DNA of 64,000 bases, taken from Cryptomeria japonica (taxonomy: Eukaryota > Streptophyta > Pinopsida > Cupressales > Cupressaceae). The stretch covers positions 164,747,080 through 164,811,079 of the forward strand of contig NC_081413.1 in assembly GCF_030272615.1 (NCBI RefSeq). Direction: 5' to 3'. The translations under genes were made by a program, and so were the position numbers. Position 1 is the stretch's first letter, and each line of letters begins with the position of its first letter. This document shows positions 35,712 through 48,057 of the stretch, one piece after another. The notes beneath the pieces are model-generated. The model saw only the letters and a list, made by a program, of their open reading frames with translations, was not told the DNA's origin and ran no database searches.

Positions 35712-36498
35712 TGTAGACATCTAAAATTGTCCAGTCTAATTAAATAAATATTTTTATTTATTTAATTATCTTAGCCTAATTCTTCTATTAATTAAATAAA
35801 TTCTTATTTATTTAATTAATTCATTTATCCTCTTCTAGCCTTATTTCTTATTTAAATAAATACATTTATTTATTTAAATTACCCTTTTCCTAAATTAAAT
35901 AAATATTTTATTTATTTAATTGATCCCACTTCCTCTATTAATTAAATGAATCTTTATTTATTTAATTAATTCATTAACCTTTTCTACCTATGACACATGT
36001 CATTCATCTCTTAATTCATACACTACCTACCCCTTTCATTATTTTATTATTTTTCTTTACCTACCCTCTAATCATAGCCAACCTCTTTTTCACCTCTCAA
36101 TCTTATCCCTCCATTTCATATAGTGTCTTCTATATAAAGAGATGCTTCCTTCATTGTCAAACCCTAACTACTTGATCAATTGACTACTTGACTACATTGC
36201 GCTTTTGAACATATGTGATCCTACTTGCAACCACATTTCCGTTCTTTGTTGAGCTCTTGTGCACATAAAATCTGAGAGCAAATATATCAAGCAAGATCAA
36301 TGGAGATGGGAAGAATGGAGATTCAAACCCTATTGGACATGTGATGGTATAATCTTTGTGATTTCATTTGATTTGCATTGTCTTAGGTAATCTTCATATG
36401 ATATGGTGGATCTTTGTTGTTGTTAGGCTAGGGTTTTGTGGTTGAATCTATTTAGTCTTTCAACATTGTTATTGTTTTATCCATTTTCACCATATACA
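35712..36498 (+). repeat. Solo LTR inserted in element B's integrase
   Basis: A 787-bp segment beginning TGTAGACATC and ending CATATACA, flanked by the perfect 5-bp duplication ATAGG (35707-35711 and 36499-36503). There is no internal coding region, so it is most simply an LTR left by recombination between two LTRs. Its start resembles that of element A's LTR (TGTAGACACC). At 35735-35970 it has several palindromic AATTAAATAAAT...ATTTATTTAATT units. The orientation is taken from the TG...CA ends and the resemblance to A. Confidence 0.82.
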
Positions 36499-36503
36499 AT
36501 AGG

Positions 36504-37219
36504 TATTTCATGATACTTCATCGATGAATATTCTAAAATGATGTGGGTGGCATTTTTGAGAGATAAATCATATGCTTTTAGTAAATTTAAATCTTTTAAA
36601 GCTATGGTTGAGAAGGAAACCGGTAAGAACTTTAAGTGTTTAAGATCAGACCGAGGAGGTGAATTTACATATAATGAATTTGTTAAGTATTGTGATGAAC
36701 AGGGTATAAAGAGATTAATGTCTGCTTTGAGGAAACCACAACATAATGGCATAGCAGAAAGGATGAACAAAACAATAGTTGAAGCTGGAAGAACCATGTT
36801 ATGTATCCAAAATATTTTGGAGAGAAGCGGTCAGTACTGTTGTATACACTCTTAACCGGGTACTTGTAAAAATAGGTAACAATAAGACACCCTATGAGCT
36901 ATGGTATGGAAAAAATCATCATGTTAGTTATTTTAAAATCTCTGGAAGTCAATGTTTTATTAAGAGAGATAACTACATTGAGAGATTTGATGCTAAATCT
37001 GATGAGGGAATTTTTCTTGGTTACTCTTCTAAGAGTAAGGCATATAAATGTTATAATAAGAGAACTAAGAAAATTGTTGAAAGTGCTAATGTAAAAGTTG
37101 ATGATCTATCTGATAAGTCTGAAGGTACAAGCAGATCAGAATTTGAGAAGGATGATAATGAGGAAACGTTTGTGATCATTGAACCAGAAGCAAAGAATAA
37201 TAAGAGCCGACAAATGTAG
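36504..37219 (+). pseudogene. Element B integrase core and C-terminal part
   Basis: After the solo LTR, KMMWVAFLRDKSYAFSKFK continues the core, with Asp in LRSDRGGEFTYNEF and Glu in HNGIAERMNKTIVEAGRTM. A frameshift near 36820 leads to YTLNRVLVKIGNNKTPYELW and GIFLGYSSKSKAYKCYNKRT, the usual copia integrase end. Another frameshift lies near 36515. Confidence 0.88.
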
Positions 37220-37365
37220 AATTGGATGCTCAACTGATAAGCAATGACAGTGAGGAAAAAGATGAAGAACCTGATGAAGAAGATGCAGAACCATCAAAGA
37301 CAATACCTAGATATTTTAGATTGAACCATTCATAAGAGCAGATAATTGGTGATAAGAATGAAGGT

Positions 37366-38936
37366 GTGCAAACTAGGAGAAATATACAAGAGAACTCATG
37401 TTTGATATCTACAATAAAACCCAAGACAGTTATGGAAGCACTAAAGGATGACGATTGGGTTAATGAAATGAATGAAGAATTAGATCCAATTGAGAAGAAT
37501 CTGACATGGTCACTTGTTCCTAGACCGGAGGATAAGAATACAATTAGAACAAAGTGGGTCTTTAAGAATAAATTGGATGAAGAAAGAAAGATTGTAAGAA
37601 ACAAGGCAAGGTTAGTCTGCAAAGGGTATGCTCAAGAGGAAGGTGAGGAATATGGTGAAACATTTGCACCTATTGCTAGACTAGGAGTAAGGATGTTGTT
37701 GGCATTTGATACATATAAGAGATTCAAATTTTACCAGATGGATGTCAAGTCAGCCTTTCTAAATGGGATTCTAGAAGAAGTATACATTGAATAGCCGATG
37801 GATTTTCCTTGACCGATGATAAGGACATGGTGTGTAAATTGCACACAGCACTATATGGTCTAAAGCAGGCATCGAGGGCATGGTATGAGAGCACATTTGA
37901 TCAAAATTGGATTCCAACGTACCAGTGAGGACAACAACATTTATTTAAAGACTAATGGAGACAAGATGTTAACAACAAAATTGTTTGTTGATGACATAAT
38001 TTTTTGTGGAAATGATGATGTGTATGGACTTTGCTGATATAATGAGAAAGAAATTTAAAATATCTTTAATCGGTGAAATTAAGTTCTTTATTGGCTTACA
38101 GGTTCAACAACAGGATGGTGGTATCTTTATTTGTCAGACCAAGTATATCAAAGAGGTGTTGAAGAGTTCCGGCATGGAAGACTGCAAACCGGTAGGAACA
38201 CCAATAGTGACTAGTTGCAAGTTGTCAAAGGAAGATGATTCCCCTATTGTTAGTGAAAATGAGTACAAATCTATGATTGGCAAGCTACACTATGTTGTCC
38301 ATAGTAGACCAGACATTGATCATGTTGTTGGATTAGTGGATAGATTTCAAAAAGATCCTAAAGAGAGTCACATGGTGGTTGTGAAGATAATTTTTTGGTA
38401 TCTCAAAGGCATAGTAGGCTATGGTTTATGTTATCTATATAAAGGAGATCTTACTTTGGATGTCTTTACTGATGCTGACTGGGCAAGTAATGTGGATGAT
38501 CAAAAAAGCACAACTGATGGAGCTTTTCTACTTGAAGGAAGATTAGTGGCATGGATGAGCAAGAAACAAACTTGTGTTTCTCAATCTACAACTGAAGCAG
38601 AGTATGTAGCTACATCCATGAATTGCACACATGACATATGGATGAGACATGTGCTAGAAGGATTCAAGATAGATATGTCAGAACCGATGACTATCTATTG
38701 TGATAATACAAGTGCAATAAACATTTCTAAGAATATTGTACTTCATTCCAGAACCAAGCACATTGAATAGAAGTATCACTTCCTAAGGGAAAGTGATCAA
38801 GAAAAGGAGGTGAATATGGAACACATGAAGAGTAAAGATCAGTTAACTGATATCTTTACTAAGCCCTTATCGAAGGCTACCTTTTAGTTTCTTAAAGGTA
38901 AACTAGGGGTTATACCCCTACACCAAAAGAACTAGA
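37366..38936 (+). pseudogene. Element B reverse transcriptase and RNase H
   Basis: WVNEMNEELDPIEKNLTW, TKWVFKNKLDEERKIVRNKA and FYQMDVKSAFLNGILEEVYI are copia RT blocks. FVDDIIF at about 37984 is the catalytic box. The stretch 37797-38005 is broken by stops and a frameshift. The rest is open from 38006: EIKFFIGLQVQQ, then RNase H with VFTDADWASNVDD, STTEAEYVA and YCDNTSAINISKN. Stops follow HSRTKHIE and ATF. Within copia I do not assign a lineage. Confidence 0.92.
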
Positions 38937-39343
38937 ATGATGGAGATCCATCAATCCTGTAGATTTCATGTTTATTTTTCACTAAGGATTGATGAAGGTG
39001 TAGGCTACTCCTTTGGGGGAGCAAGTCTAATGTAAAGTTTTGATTTAATGCTCTTTTATAATTTTTCTGATTTGTATAGTAGAGATGATGGAAGAGGCAA
39101 AAACAAAATTGAAGACAAGTGATGCATTTACATCTTTGGCATTGTTGTCCAAGTGGGAGAAGAAAAGAATAGAAATCAGATATGGCAGATATGTGAGAAG
39201 TTGAAAATCAGATTGAGAGAAGCATTGGTTAAGGGGGAGATGACAAAAGGAAAAGAACTGACAGATGATGTGATATCAGCAATCAAGTTGTAGATGATGA
39301 TGTTACTCTGATTGTATATCCGATTGGTGTTTCCATCAATGCC

Positions 39344-39352
39344 AAAGGGGGA
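39344..39352 (+). other. Element B polypurine tract
   Basis: AAAGGGGGA, three bases before the 3' LTR (TGTTGG at 39356). It is the plus-strand primer typical of plant copia elements. Confidence 0.8.
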
Positions 39353-39355
39353 TAT

Positions 39356-40182
39356 TGTTGGCATTTGGCAAACTAATGCAGATGCAGGTGATGCAGTTGA
39401 AGTTGGATGACTGCATTGGTAAAGGATAGAGTTCTATTTATGATGAAGAGATTGAGATTCAATGAATAGATGAAATGATCAATTATTTGTGTTGTCATTA
39501 ACTGGCAACTGATGTTACTGATGTTCTTGATGTTTTGTTTTGTCATCTTAGTGATTTGGTTTACCAGAAGACAAGGTTTACCGACAAAGAGCTAAAGTTT
39601 GTGAAATAGGACTTTAATTGGTAAAACAAAAAAGTTTTGATTGGATTGATCGATCTATGATGATTGGTGATTTGTGGTTTGGATGGTGAAATTGTATCAT
39701 GGAAAGGTGTATCTGACAGGAACCAGAACTTGTGGAGATGGCATTTTTCAAAATTTTGATGAATTTTTGCTAAGGTTTTAGTAGGGTTTAAGATCGGTGA
39801 AGAAATCATCAAACCGGTAATGATTTCTGTTATGACGATGATCAACAATGAGTCTACATGAAGTTGGTAACACGACACAAAACCGTATGAAAGACTTAAT
39901 TATTGTTTTGGCATGATTCAAGGAATATTTTCTTGGGAATCAACAAAACGTTTAATAGAGTGTTTTGAGGGTTTGACTTTGGTACAAATCAGATTTTCGT
40001 GATGGGATATGATCAATTAACAGTTGATATTGCATTGTGATTTATTGTAATGATATGTATACCTATCTATGATGATCTCTTGTGATTTGAATTGTAAATT
40101 CAAGATGTAATTAGGTTTTTGTGGCCAACCTAGTTGAGATGGCTATTTAGGATGACACAATTGATATTTATTGTGTCAGTGG
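39356..40182 (+). repeat. Element B 3' LTR, left part
   Basis: Matches the first half of 32305-33974 and stops at the insertion of element E. The target duplication is AGTGG (40178-40182 and 63471-63475). Confidence 0.92.
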
Positions 40183-41224
40183 TGTTAGGTTCAACAATGA
40201 AAGCTAATGTACTGAGAGGGGAGGGGTGAATCAGTACATCAAAACTTTTCTTTAAAAACAATCTTACTGATAAACATAAACTGTATATAGTTGATCTCAT
40301 AATATATAAAGCCAAAACACAATCATAGAAATTACATCGATACACATTTCACTCCATAACACAAAGATTTTGGTTACGCAGAAAGTCTTGGTTAGAGAGA
40401 AAAATTGTGGTGGGGATGGTACCCACAACTTCACTACTACAATAATAAAGGTTGCTCGGTTAGAGCTACATGTTTAACTATTTTTGATAGCTTACCCTGT
40501 TAGGAGTATCAAGATCTTTAGATCTACGTTGTTAAAAAAAATTTACAAACACTTTTACAAAATGTTGTACCTGGTTAGAGGCTTTACAATTTATAGACCT
40601 TGTTAGAGTCTTTTACCCTGTTAAAGGTTTCTAACACAACTCAAAATAGTTCAATCAAAATCTTTTAAAAAATATTTGCAACTTTACATCTGAAATGTTA
40701 TAGCAGACTCTATCTGCTCAATATGAAATTACCATGCTCATAGCATACCTCGGTAATTGATAGATCAACTCGGTGACCTCTTCTGTATTCTTTGTCCCTT
40801 AAAATATTTTTTGAAAATCTTCTCGGTGACCTCTAAATACCTCTGTTCAATCATCTCATCTTATCTTTTCACAAGATTTTATCTTCAACTCACCATCTCT
40901 TTTTTAGATACTCAAATCACTCTTTATATATATCTCTAAGGCAGTGATCTTGTTCATACATCGATTATACAAACATGTTTTATCTAATGAATAAACATAG
41001 AAATCATTTCATTGGATAAACTTCCTCAAAATCATACAAAATCTTCAAGTGTAATTCCCTATGAAATAATGGTTCCCTGATCTAGAGTCTTGTAACACAT
41101 TTCCACATATGTGTCTAGGTTTGTTGAATCTGGTAACATGTTTCCAGTCGGTTCAGATTAACTCAGTGTACCTTCTTTTCTACTCGGTGGATATAGGAAA
41201 TTTACTTGGTAGACAGCTCGGTAT
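40183..41224 (-). repeat. Element E 3' LTR, part outside D (larger piece)
   Basis: Matches 54745-55740 and continues after element D at 49214-49354. It contains the CTGTTAGGAGTATC and GGGGATGGTACCCACAA module shared with D, F and B. Confidence 0.9.
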
Positions 41225-42374
41225 TGTTAGGCCCAATATGGAAAGCTAATGTACTGAGAGGGGAGGGGTGAATTAGTACTCCAAAACTTTTCTTGAATAA
41301 TAACTTTACTGTTATGCATAAACAAAATAGTGCAGTAACATAAAATAAAGTTAAAACAAATAGATAACAATCATACATGATTCACTCCATAACACATATA
41401 TTTTGGTTATGCAAAAACTCTTGGTTAGAGAGAAAAACTACGATGGGGATGGCACCCACAACTTCACTACTGCAATAATAACGAGTGCTCGGTTAGAGCT
41501 ACATTTTAGCTATTTCTGATAGCTTACCTTTTAGGAGTAACAAGATCTATTAGATCTACCTTGCTAAAGGATTTTACAACATTTATTCTGAATGATGCAC
41601 CTGGTTAGAGGCTTTACAATTTATAGACTTGATTAGAGTCTTTTACCCTATTAAAGGTTTCTCTTTCAACTTCACAATATTACAATAAAATCATTACAAA
41701 TATCTACAACTTTATATCTGAAATGTTAAAGCAGATTCTATGTGCTCAGAATAGATTACCTTTCTTATAGCATACCTCGGTAACCCATATAGTAACTCAG
41801 TAAACCCTTATGTTTACTTTGTTCTTTGACTGTTCTCTAAAAACCTTCTTGGTGACCTCTGTGTCTCTGTAACAGTCTTCTTACACACATGCATACACCC
41901 TTAACTAATGTTGTATAAATAGATCTCTTAATACGGTGATCCAATTCATTGCTTCGATCTTACAAACAAGATTCCTCAAATGAATAACTATACAAAATAT
42001 TTCATTGGTTAGATTGATCTCAAAATCATACACAATCTTCTGGTGCAATTTCCAATGTAATAATGGTTAGATGTGCCTTGATCTTGTAACACGTTTTCAT
42101 ATGCATGTCTAGGTTCAATGTATCTGGTAACACGTTTCACTCAGTGTATATTAACTCGGTGTGTCATCTTTGCTGCTCGGTAGTCATAAAAAGATACTCG
42201 GTAGATAGCTCGGTGTATACTGCGTTCTGTGACTGCTTTTTTCTGTAACCGACTAGACTGTGCATAACGACTTCTCTATGTGTACCGACTGCATGATTCG
42301 GTAGTGTTAACCGACTAGAGTGTATAGTATGACTTTGAATATAAAAACTAATGGCAATTTGATAAGTAGTAACA
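41225..42374 (-). repeat. Element D 3' LTR
   Basis: 1150 bp. It is followed at 42375 by ATCTCCCCTTTTGACA, the complement of the purine tract. It contains CTCGGT and ACCGAC words scattered over its right half. Confidence 0.92.
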
Positions 42375-42723
42375 ATCTCCCCTTTTGACATTAGTTGAGA
42401 TGTTTGACAAAAACTACTTTCAAAGTCATAACTCAAAAATCTATATACTTTGCAAAATGACTATACTTGACAGTATATACAATAGTCAATGAAATAGTAT
42501 ATTCAGATATACTCCCCTTATCATTATACTGTACATAAATTTGATTTTTGCATGCTCAGTTCTGTGTTTGTGTGCTGTACTTACTGTCCTTGGATACTCT
42601 GAATACTCTACTCGGTATAGTCCCCCTGTATACAATACTCCAAATACTTTATCAAAATTGTATCACAAAAACTGTATCACTCAATATATTGTATTACTCC
42701 CCCTTTTTGACAACATCAAAAAC

Positions 42724-45700
42724 TTAATTCCCATCTGAGGGTGGGAGCTGATCAAAAATAGATTTATACTTCTTCCGGGCGTCGGTGAGAGCGACAGAGA
42801 GTGCATCTTTGACACTTTCCATTAAAGAATTTTGTGCTTGAATATCAACCAATAGTGATATTAAGCCATCAAGAGTGCTTCCCTCTTGTGTAGTAGATAG
42901 GCGTGTAGCTCGATTAATCTGTTCTTGAATTGATGAAAGATGAGGAAGGAATAATGTCTAGAGTGCCATTATATCCATCCTGATCTTATGTTCTTCATTT
43001 CTGAGTTCCTGTTGTTGAGCCATGAGCTATTGAACCTTGGTATAAAAATTGTGAACTGAATTGGGCTCAGGAGTCAACTTATTTGAGAGATCGGTGATCT
43101 CTTTCTCAATTGCATCAGTTTTATTCTTGATATTTTTAATGAATATAGAAAATGTACAAAGTTTCTGAAATAAATAAAGAATATGCTTGAGTTGAGGGGA
43201 CAACTTAGCAAAGAATTTGACAATTTTGACTTTCCCAATAGCTAGAGCTTTTTGTACCTATTCTATCATTTTTTCAGTAAGCTCCTTGTCTTTGAGCTTG
43301 CTCAAGTACTCAGATGCATCTACTCCAGATGTTTCTATTTGATTTAGGAGTTCATCCAGTTGAATGTGGATGGCTGCATCGGTTGACATTGTAGCTGTAG
43401 GTAGCATATCGGATAGCAGTGTCTTCAGCTTCTGAAGTACTTTATTCTTCTTTTGTATGGCTATTTGTTTTTCTTGTTCGACCTTTGCTTTGCATAGTTC
43501 ACCAAAATCAATGAGTGCTTGCCCCTTTAATTTTGATATATGCACATTGGGCAACACTATTGGTTTAGATAAATCAACTTTGAAGCTATGCTTTTTCACC
43601 TTCTTCTCTTTACCTTTGGTCAGTTGAACTAAGACAATAGCTTGAGAGGCTTGCTGACCCTCGGTAGGTTGCTTGGTAGAGGCAACACTTTGGTCGGTTC
43701 CTGTAGCTGCTGTGGTGTCTTTTGGTGTCTCGGTAATGGGTGTCTCAGCTGCTACATTTTTGGTGCTTGAGGGTGCTTGAGAGGTCTGGTCTTGGGTAGT
43801 CTCTTCTCCTATTGTAGACTTGTGACCTTCGGTGCCTTGTGTTGTATCCTGAGGAGCTTCGGTAGAGATAGGTTGAGTGATCGGTGGATAAGGCTGAACT
43901 TGTTCTAAAACAGATTCACTAGATACAAGTTTTGCATATGTAGTGCCTTCTATCATCTCCTGCTCCTGTTCCTCTGTATCCATGACATCTTCATCAATTT
44001 GAATAGTGTCAGTCGGGTCTTGCTCGGTAGCATCAGGACCATGCTCGGTGACATCAGGATCTTGCTCGGTGACATCAACGATTTCAACTTTAGATTGTTC
44101 ACCGACATCTTTTATTTTAAAGATTTCCTGCCATTTTGCTTTTGTCTCATTTTCTACATCAATATATAGCCCATTCATCAATTTTAAGGCTCTCTATTTG
44201 ACAAGAAATTTTGAATTGTAGGTTGTCAAGTGTTCCTTTATTTCTGCTATAGACATATCAGGAAATAGATGGACTAGACTTCTTTCTCTAATTTATTTCT
44301 CTGAGTCTATTGCATATTTCCACCTGTTATCAATATGCAAGTAAAGTTCATTTGGAAGTGACTTTACTAGTTCCAATGGAGCTAGCCGAAACTTTAGAAG
44401 TGTATAGATGATAGCTTCTTCAATTTGTCTCTTCTCATCATTATTTCTTGTTTCAGACTTGACTTATCTAAAAGAACCAAATCCACCATATTCTTTTAGA
44501 TTGGCATAGAAATTTTCAACACTATGTATATTTACCTTCTTGCTTTTGACAATTTGGAATTTGTTGGCATCCTCAGATTCCGTATCACTAGACTCTTTTG
44601 CCAGAATGAGTCTCCGAGTAGATTTCTTGTAGGTCTTGGTTACCTTGGGAGTAGTAACACTCTTTTTTTTCTTACTCGGTGATGTAGCTGATGCTTTTGT
44701 ATTAGGTCTCTTTGTTGGAGGAGTCGGTAGGGCCTTTGAAATGTCTTGTTTCTTTTTTTTCAACACTTTACCCTTAGGCAGTTTGGTGCTCAATGTTATT
44801 GCTGCCTCTTGAGCTTTTGATTCCTCTTCGGTGATGGAAAAAGTACCTTTGACAGGTGTGGAGGAGGATTCTTCTCCGAATTTCTCTGTTAAAACCTTTA
44901 TCATCTTTGTTGCTTTCCTTGTAGCTTTGGGTACTACAATGCTCATTTTTACTTTTCCCTTCACCTCTTCATAGGTTCCATACCTTAGTTCGGTAGCATG
45001 CCTTGGTAATGAAAGATAGGCATCAATTTTCTGTTGTGTGATGTCAAAGTCAATCTCGTAACCCATAGGTGGCAAAGATTGAGTTCTCAGTTCCACAACA
45101 TTCACATAACAGTAATCAGTATCTACCTCAAAGCATATATCATCTTTATATTTCTCCACTAGCTGGGGTGGAATCCGGTACCTGTTGTGCATCTTCTCTT
45201 GAAATTTGCTGAAATAATCATCCATTATATCATTGAAATTATCACCTAGCATCTTGATAAAGTCATTAATCTGATGGGTGATTGGTCAGTGTAGCTCCCA
45301 AACTACTTTACCAACTGATGGAAAGAATTTTTCAAAGTAGAAAAACATGCATACAAGAAGTGAACCAAACTTTAGTGTATTTTCCAAGTTGTTCTTCTTT
45401 GGCTTCCTTATTGTGTTTAGGTTCTCAAACAGGTTCTTCAGTAATACTTCACATAAGTCAATCTTCATTCCCTTTTTCACAATTTTATAAGCTATGTCAA
45501 CTACGGCATAGGGTACATTGTTTTCCCTTGCTGATTGGAAGAAATAATAACAAATTACTCTAATAGAAAACTTAAGTTTTGCATCAGTGACATTGTTCAA
45601 TTTTAATCCTCTATAAGCAGATTCAACTTCAGTTAAACTGATTAATTCCTTCTGTGCTATCATCTTCTGTGCTCGTGCATGATCATAGATAGGATAACCG

Positions 45701-46011
45701 GTGATCACATGAATGATTTCCTTGGTGATTTTGAATGGTTGCTCTTCTAGCCACATGAAATCATCATGAACTCTGCTTAGAACAAACTTGACCCATTGGG
45801 GCTTGAACAAATGAGGGTAGGTTGGGGCATACTTGCTATTCAATTTACCATCTGTGCACAATTCATCATAGGTATCTCTTATCTCAACATGACCGAGTTC
45901 TTCAACATAGTATTTGCTAAAGAATCTAACATCTTCAACTATCAAGACTCGATCCGGGATGAGTGAAAAGGCGGTTTTGTCATCCGGTTCAGAGGTGACT
46001 TTAGGAGTCAA
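42724..46011 (-). pseudogene. Element D ORF2 (unknown protein), in-frame stops only
   Basis: The clearly conserved part begins at about 46060 (VEKPSLKYTL); 46011 is the start of the longest open piece. The same frame may extend upstream to about 46280, past stops. It ends at TAA 42724 after QLPPSDGN. Stops include TGA 45286 (CGA in E), 44464 and 43258, with no frameshift. The N-terminal 300 residues look globular: KFVLSRVHDDFMWLEEQ, ITKEIIHVITGYPIYDH, YKIVKKGMKIDLCEVLL. Next come a Lys-rich region, a Thr/Gln/Glu-rich region with repeated VTEQDPD words, and a helical C terminus. It has some likeness in outline to the putative plant transposon protein domain (Transposase_32 type), which I cannot confirm. 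Confidence 0.75.
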
Positions 46012-46283
46012 AGTGTATTTTAGTGAGGGCTTCTCTACATTCTTGACAACTATGGGATCTTGGATCTTTTGTAGATTTTAGGTGAAACTTAGCAAACTAT
46101 CCTTAGGGTTTGACGGTTTACAAACGACAGATACTTCACACTCAGCAGATAAAAACAATTTGATAAGATCGGTAAGCCAGCTTAACAATGCGATGAGATT
46201 TGATGTAAATACCTTGAAATTCGCTCTGAATGAGGTTTGATCACCTTGATTCACTCTGCTCTATTCTTTCAAAAACTTGATAA

Positions 46284-46642
46284 GTGTAAATGACCGCGAA
46301 TATGCTTTTAAGTACACAAAATAACTTATCGGGCTCCGTGCGGGTTAGGTCAAAACATTAAATGCACTCGGTTCACTTTTAACCGATTTACTCTCTCTTT
46401 TTTTGTTTTAACCAAGTAACCAAATTTCTTTCATTTACCGACTTGACAAGATTCCTATATTCACCGACTTGACAGGCTTCCTATATTCACTGACTTGACA
46501 GGTTTCCTATAAAGTACTTTTGATAGAATTTCAAACTTACTGAAGCATCTTAACTATGCAGATTTTGAATTTTGTACATAATAGAATAGAAACTGTTATG
46601 ATTTTAACCTTCAAAGAATGTAGTCCTTCACATCTTTGCTAA
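46284..46642 (-). promoter_or_regulatory. Element D spacer between ORF1 and ORF2, candidate internal promoter
   Basis: At 46427-46513 there are three tandem copies of about 31 bp built on TTCACCGACTTGACAGG. Nearer ORF2, the minus strand has ACGGAGCCCGATAAG followed by a TATA-like GTGTACTTAAAAGC (46304-46317). Element E has the same pair (53070-53105: TATTTAAAG after ACGGAGCCCGATAAG) in otherwise changed sequence. A promoter for ORF2 is my inference. Confidence 0.4.
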
Positions 46643-47995
46643 TTAATTTGGAATAGGTGCACCTAACTCGGTAGGTAAGGTGCTTTCTTCATTTGACACA
46701 ATTTCCTTCTTTTTCCAAATCATCTTTAATTTTTCTTTAATTTCTTCAGTGTCTCCTCTAGGTTGATCTCTGCAATCTCCAGCTAAATGTCCAACTTTGT
46801 GACAATGAAAACATGCCATACCAGGATTTCTCCATGATCTTCGGTTGTTCATTCCAAACCTTATAAAACAGTTGGCACTAATATGTCCATACCTTCCACA
46901 ACATTCACACCATATCCTTGTATTGTAATCCCATGGTACTACTGCATATTGTCAGTAAGGATCTGTGTGAGTTCGGTAACCTCTAGTGTTTGCTCAATGT
47001 GCAGACCACATGTAGTTCTTTTGCTTAAGCCAGTACTTCTCAATACTATGTCCATATCTATTGTAGTTTCTACAAAACCCTTTGAATTTTGCCTTCTGAT
47101 AGTTGTTAATAGACTTTGTCCTACATTGATTAGATGTGTGACCATATTTATTGCAATTGTAACAATAATCATTGGTCTTAGTAATATTCAGTTGCTTACC
47201 TTTTTTGATTTGGCATATGTTGGCAGTGTGACCTTGATTTCCACAGTAGTAGCAAATAGACTTCTTTCTTTTTATGTTATTCCTTTTTCCAGCTTGCTTT
47301 GATGATTCTCCTCTCTCGTTAGTATGAATTCCTTTCTCGGTAGAGTCTTTTCCTTTGTAACCGAGTCCTATATCTTTGTTGGGTCTTCTTGTATTCAGTT
47401 GCTCATCCAACATCTTTGATGCTTCATAACTCTTCTTTAGTGTTTCTTTGGATTTCTTCTCTATTTCAAGTTCATCGATCAACCTTGATACTTGAAGTTT
47501 CAATGCTTGATTTTCATCATTCTTCAGAATTGCTTCATGATGTGCATAACCTAGTTGATCTATCATATTTTGTTGAATCCTAGTCAATCTTATGATTTCA
47601 TCATTTTTATCAGATACCAAGACTTCAAGTTGTTGTTTCTCTCTTTGTAGATCTCTTGCTTTATCCTCAGCTGTCCTTAATGCATCTAGATTTTCAGTCA
47701 TTTGTGTGCTGAAATGTTCATGTTCTCTTTTCATTGCTTTTAGTTGATAAGCCAGTGCTTTGTTATTTTCTTTCAATACTCCAATCATTTCTTCAGTTTC
47801 TTCAGATATACTATTCTCAGATGATGTCTCAATTTGTTCCACTAACTCTTAGGAATCCTGCAAATCATCAGATAATCTTCTTCTTACTTTCAGAGATTTT
47901 TGCATTTGCCTTTGCATGTCTGCAATCACTTGATTAGCATGATCTAGCTCTTCTTGTAGATATACAATCCTCTAAGATTGTTTGTAGCCTTCCAT
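46643..47995 (-). pseudogene. Element D ORF1: coiled coil plus zinc knuckles, lightly decayed
   Basis: One frame from MEGYKQS at 47995 to TELGAPIPN at 46643, about 450 codons. In-frame stops occur in the first 50 residues and near 46994 and 46950, with no frameshift. Residues 1-230 form a long Glu/Lys/Leu-rich coiled coil. Knuckles CYYCGNQGHTANIC and CYNCNKYGHTSNQC follow. A third has two Cys changed to Tyr (CRNYNRYGHSIEKY, where E has Cys). Two more follow, one of them CFHCHKVGHLAGDC. It is likely an RNA-binding structural protein of the element, with no enzymatic motif. It precedes ORF2 in the direction of transcription. Confidence 0.8.
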
Positions 47996-48043
47996 TGATA
48001 AGATCTTTCTCTTTAGGCAGTTAAATCCTTTTCCAAGATTGAA

Positions 48044-48055
48044 GCTCTGATACCA
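48044..48055 (-). other. Element D primer-binding site
   Basis: Minus strand TGGTATCAGAGC, two bases from the LTR, initiator-tRNA-Met type. Confidence 0.88.
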
Positions 48056-48057
48056 AT

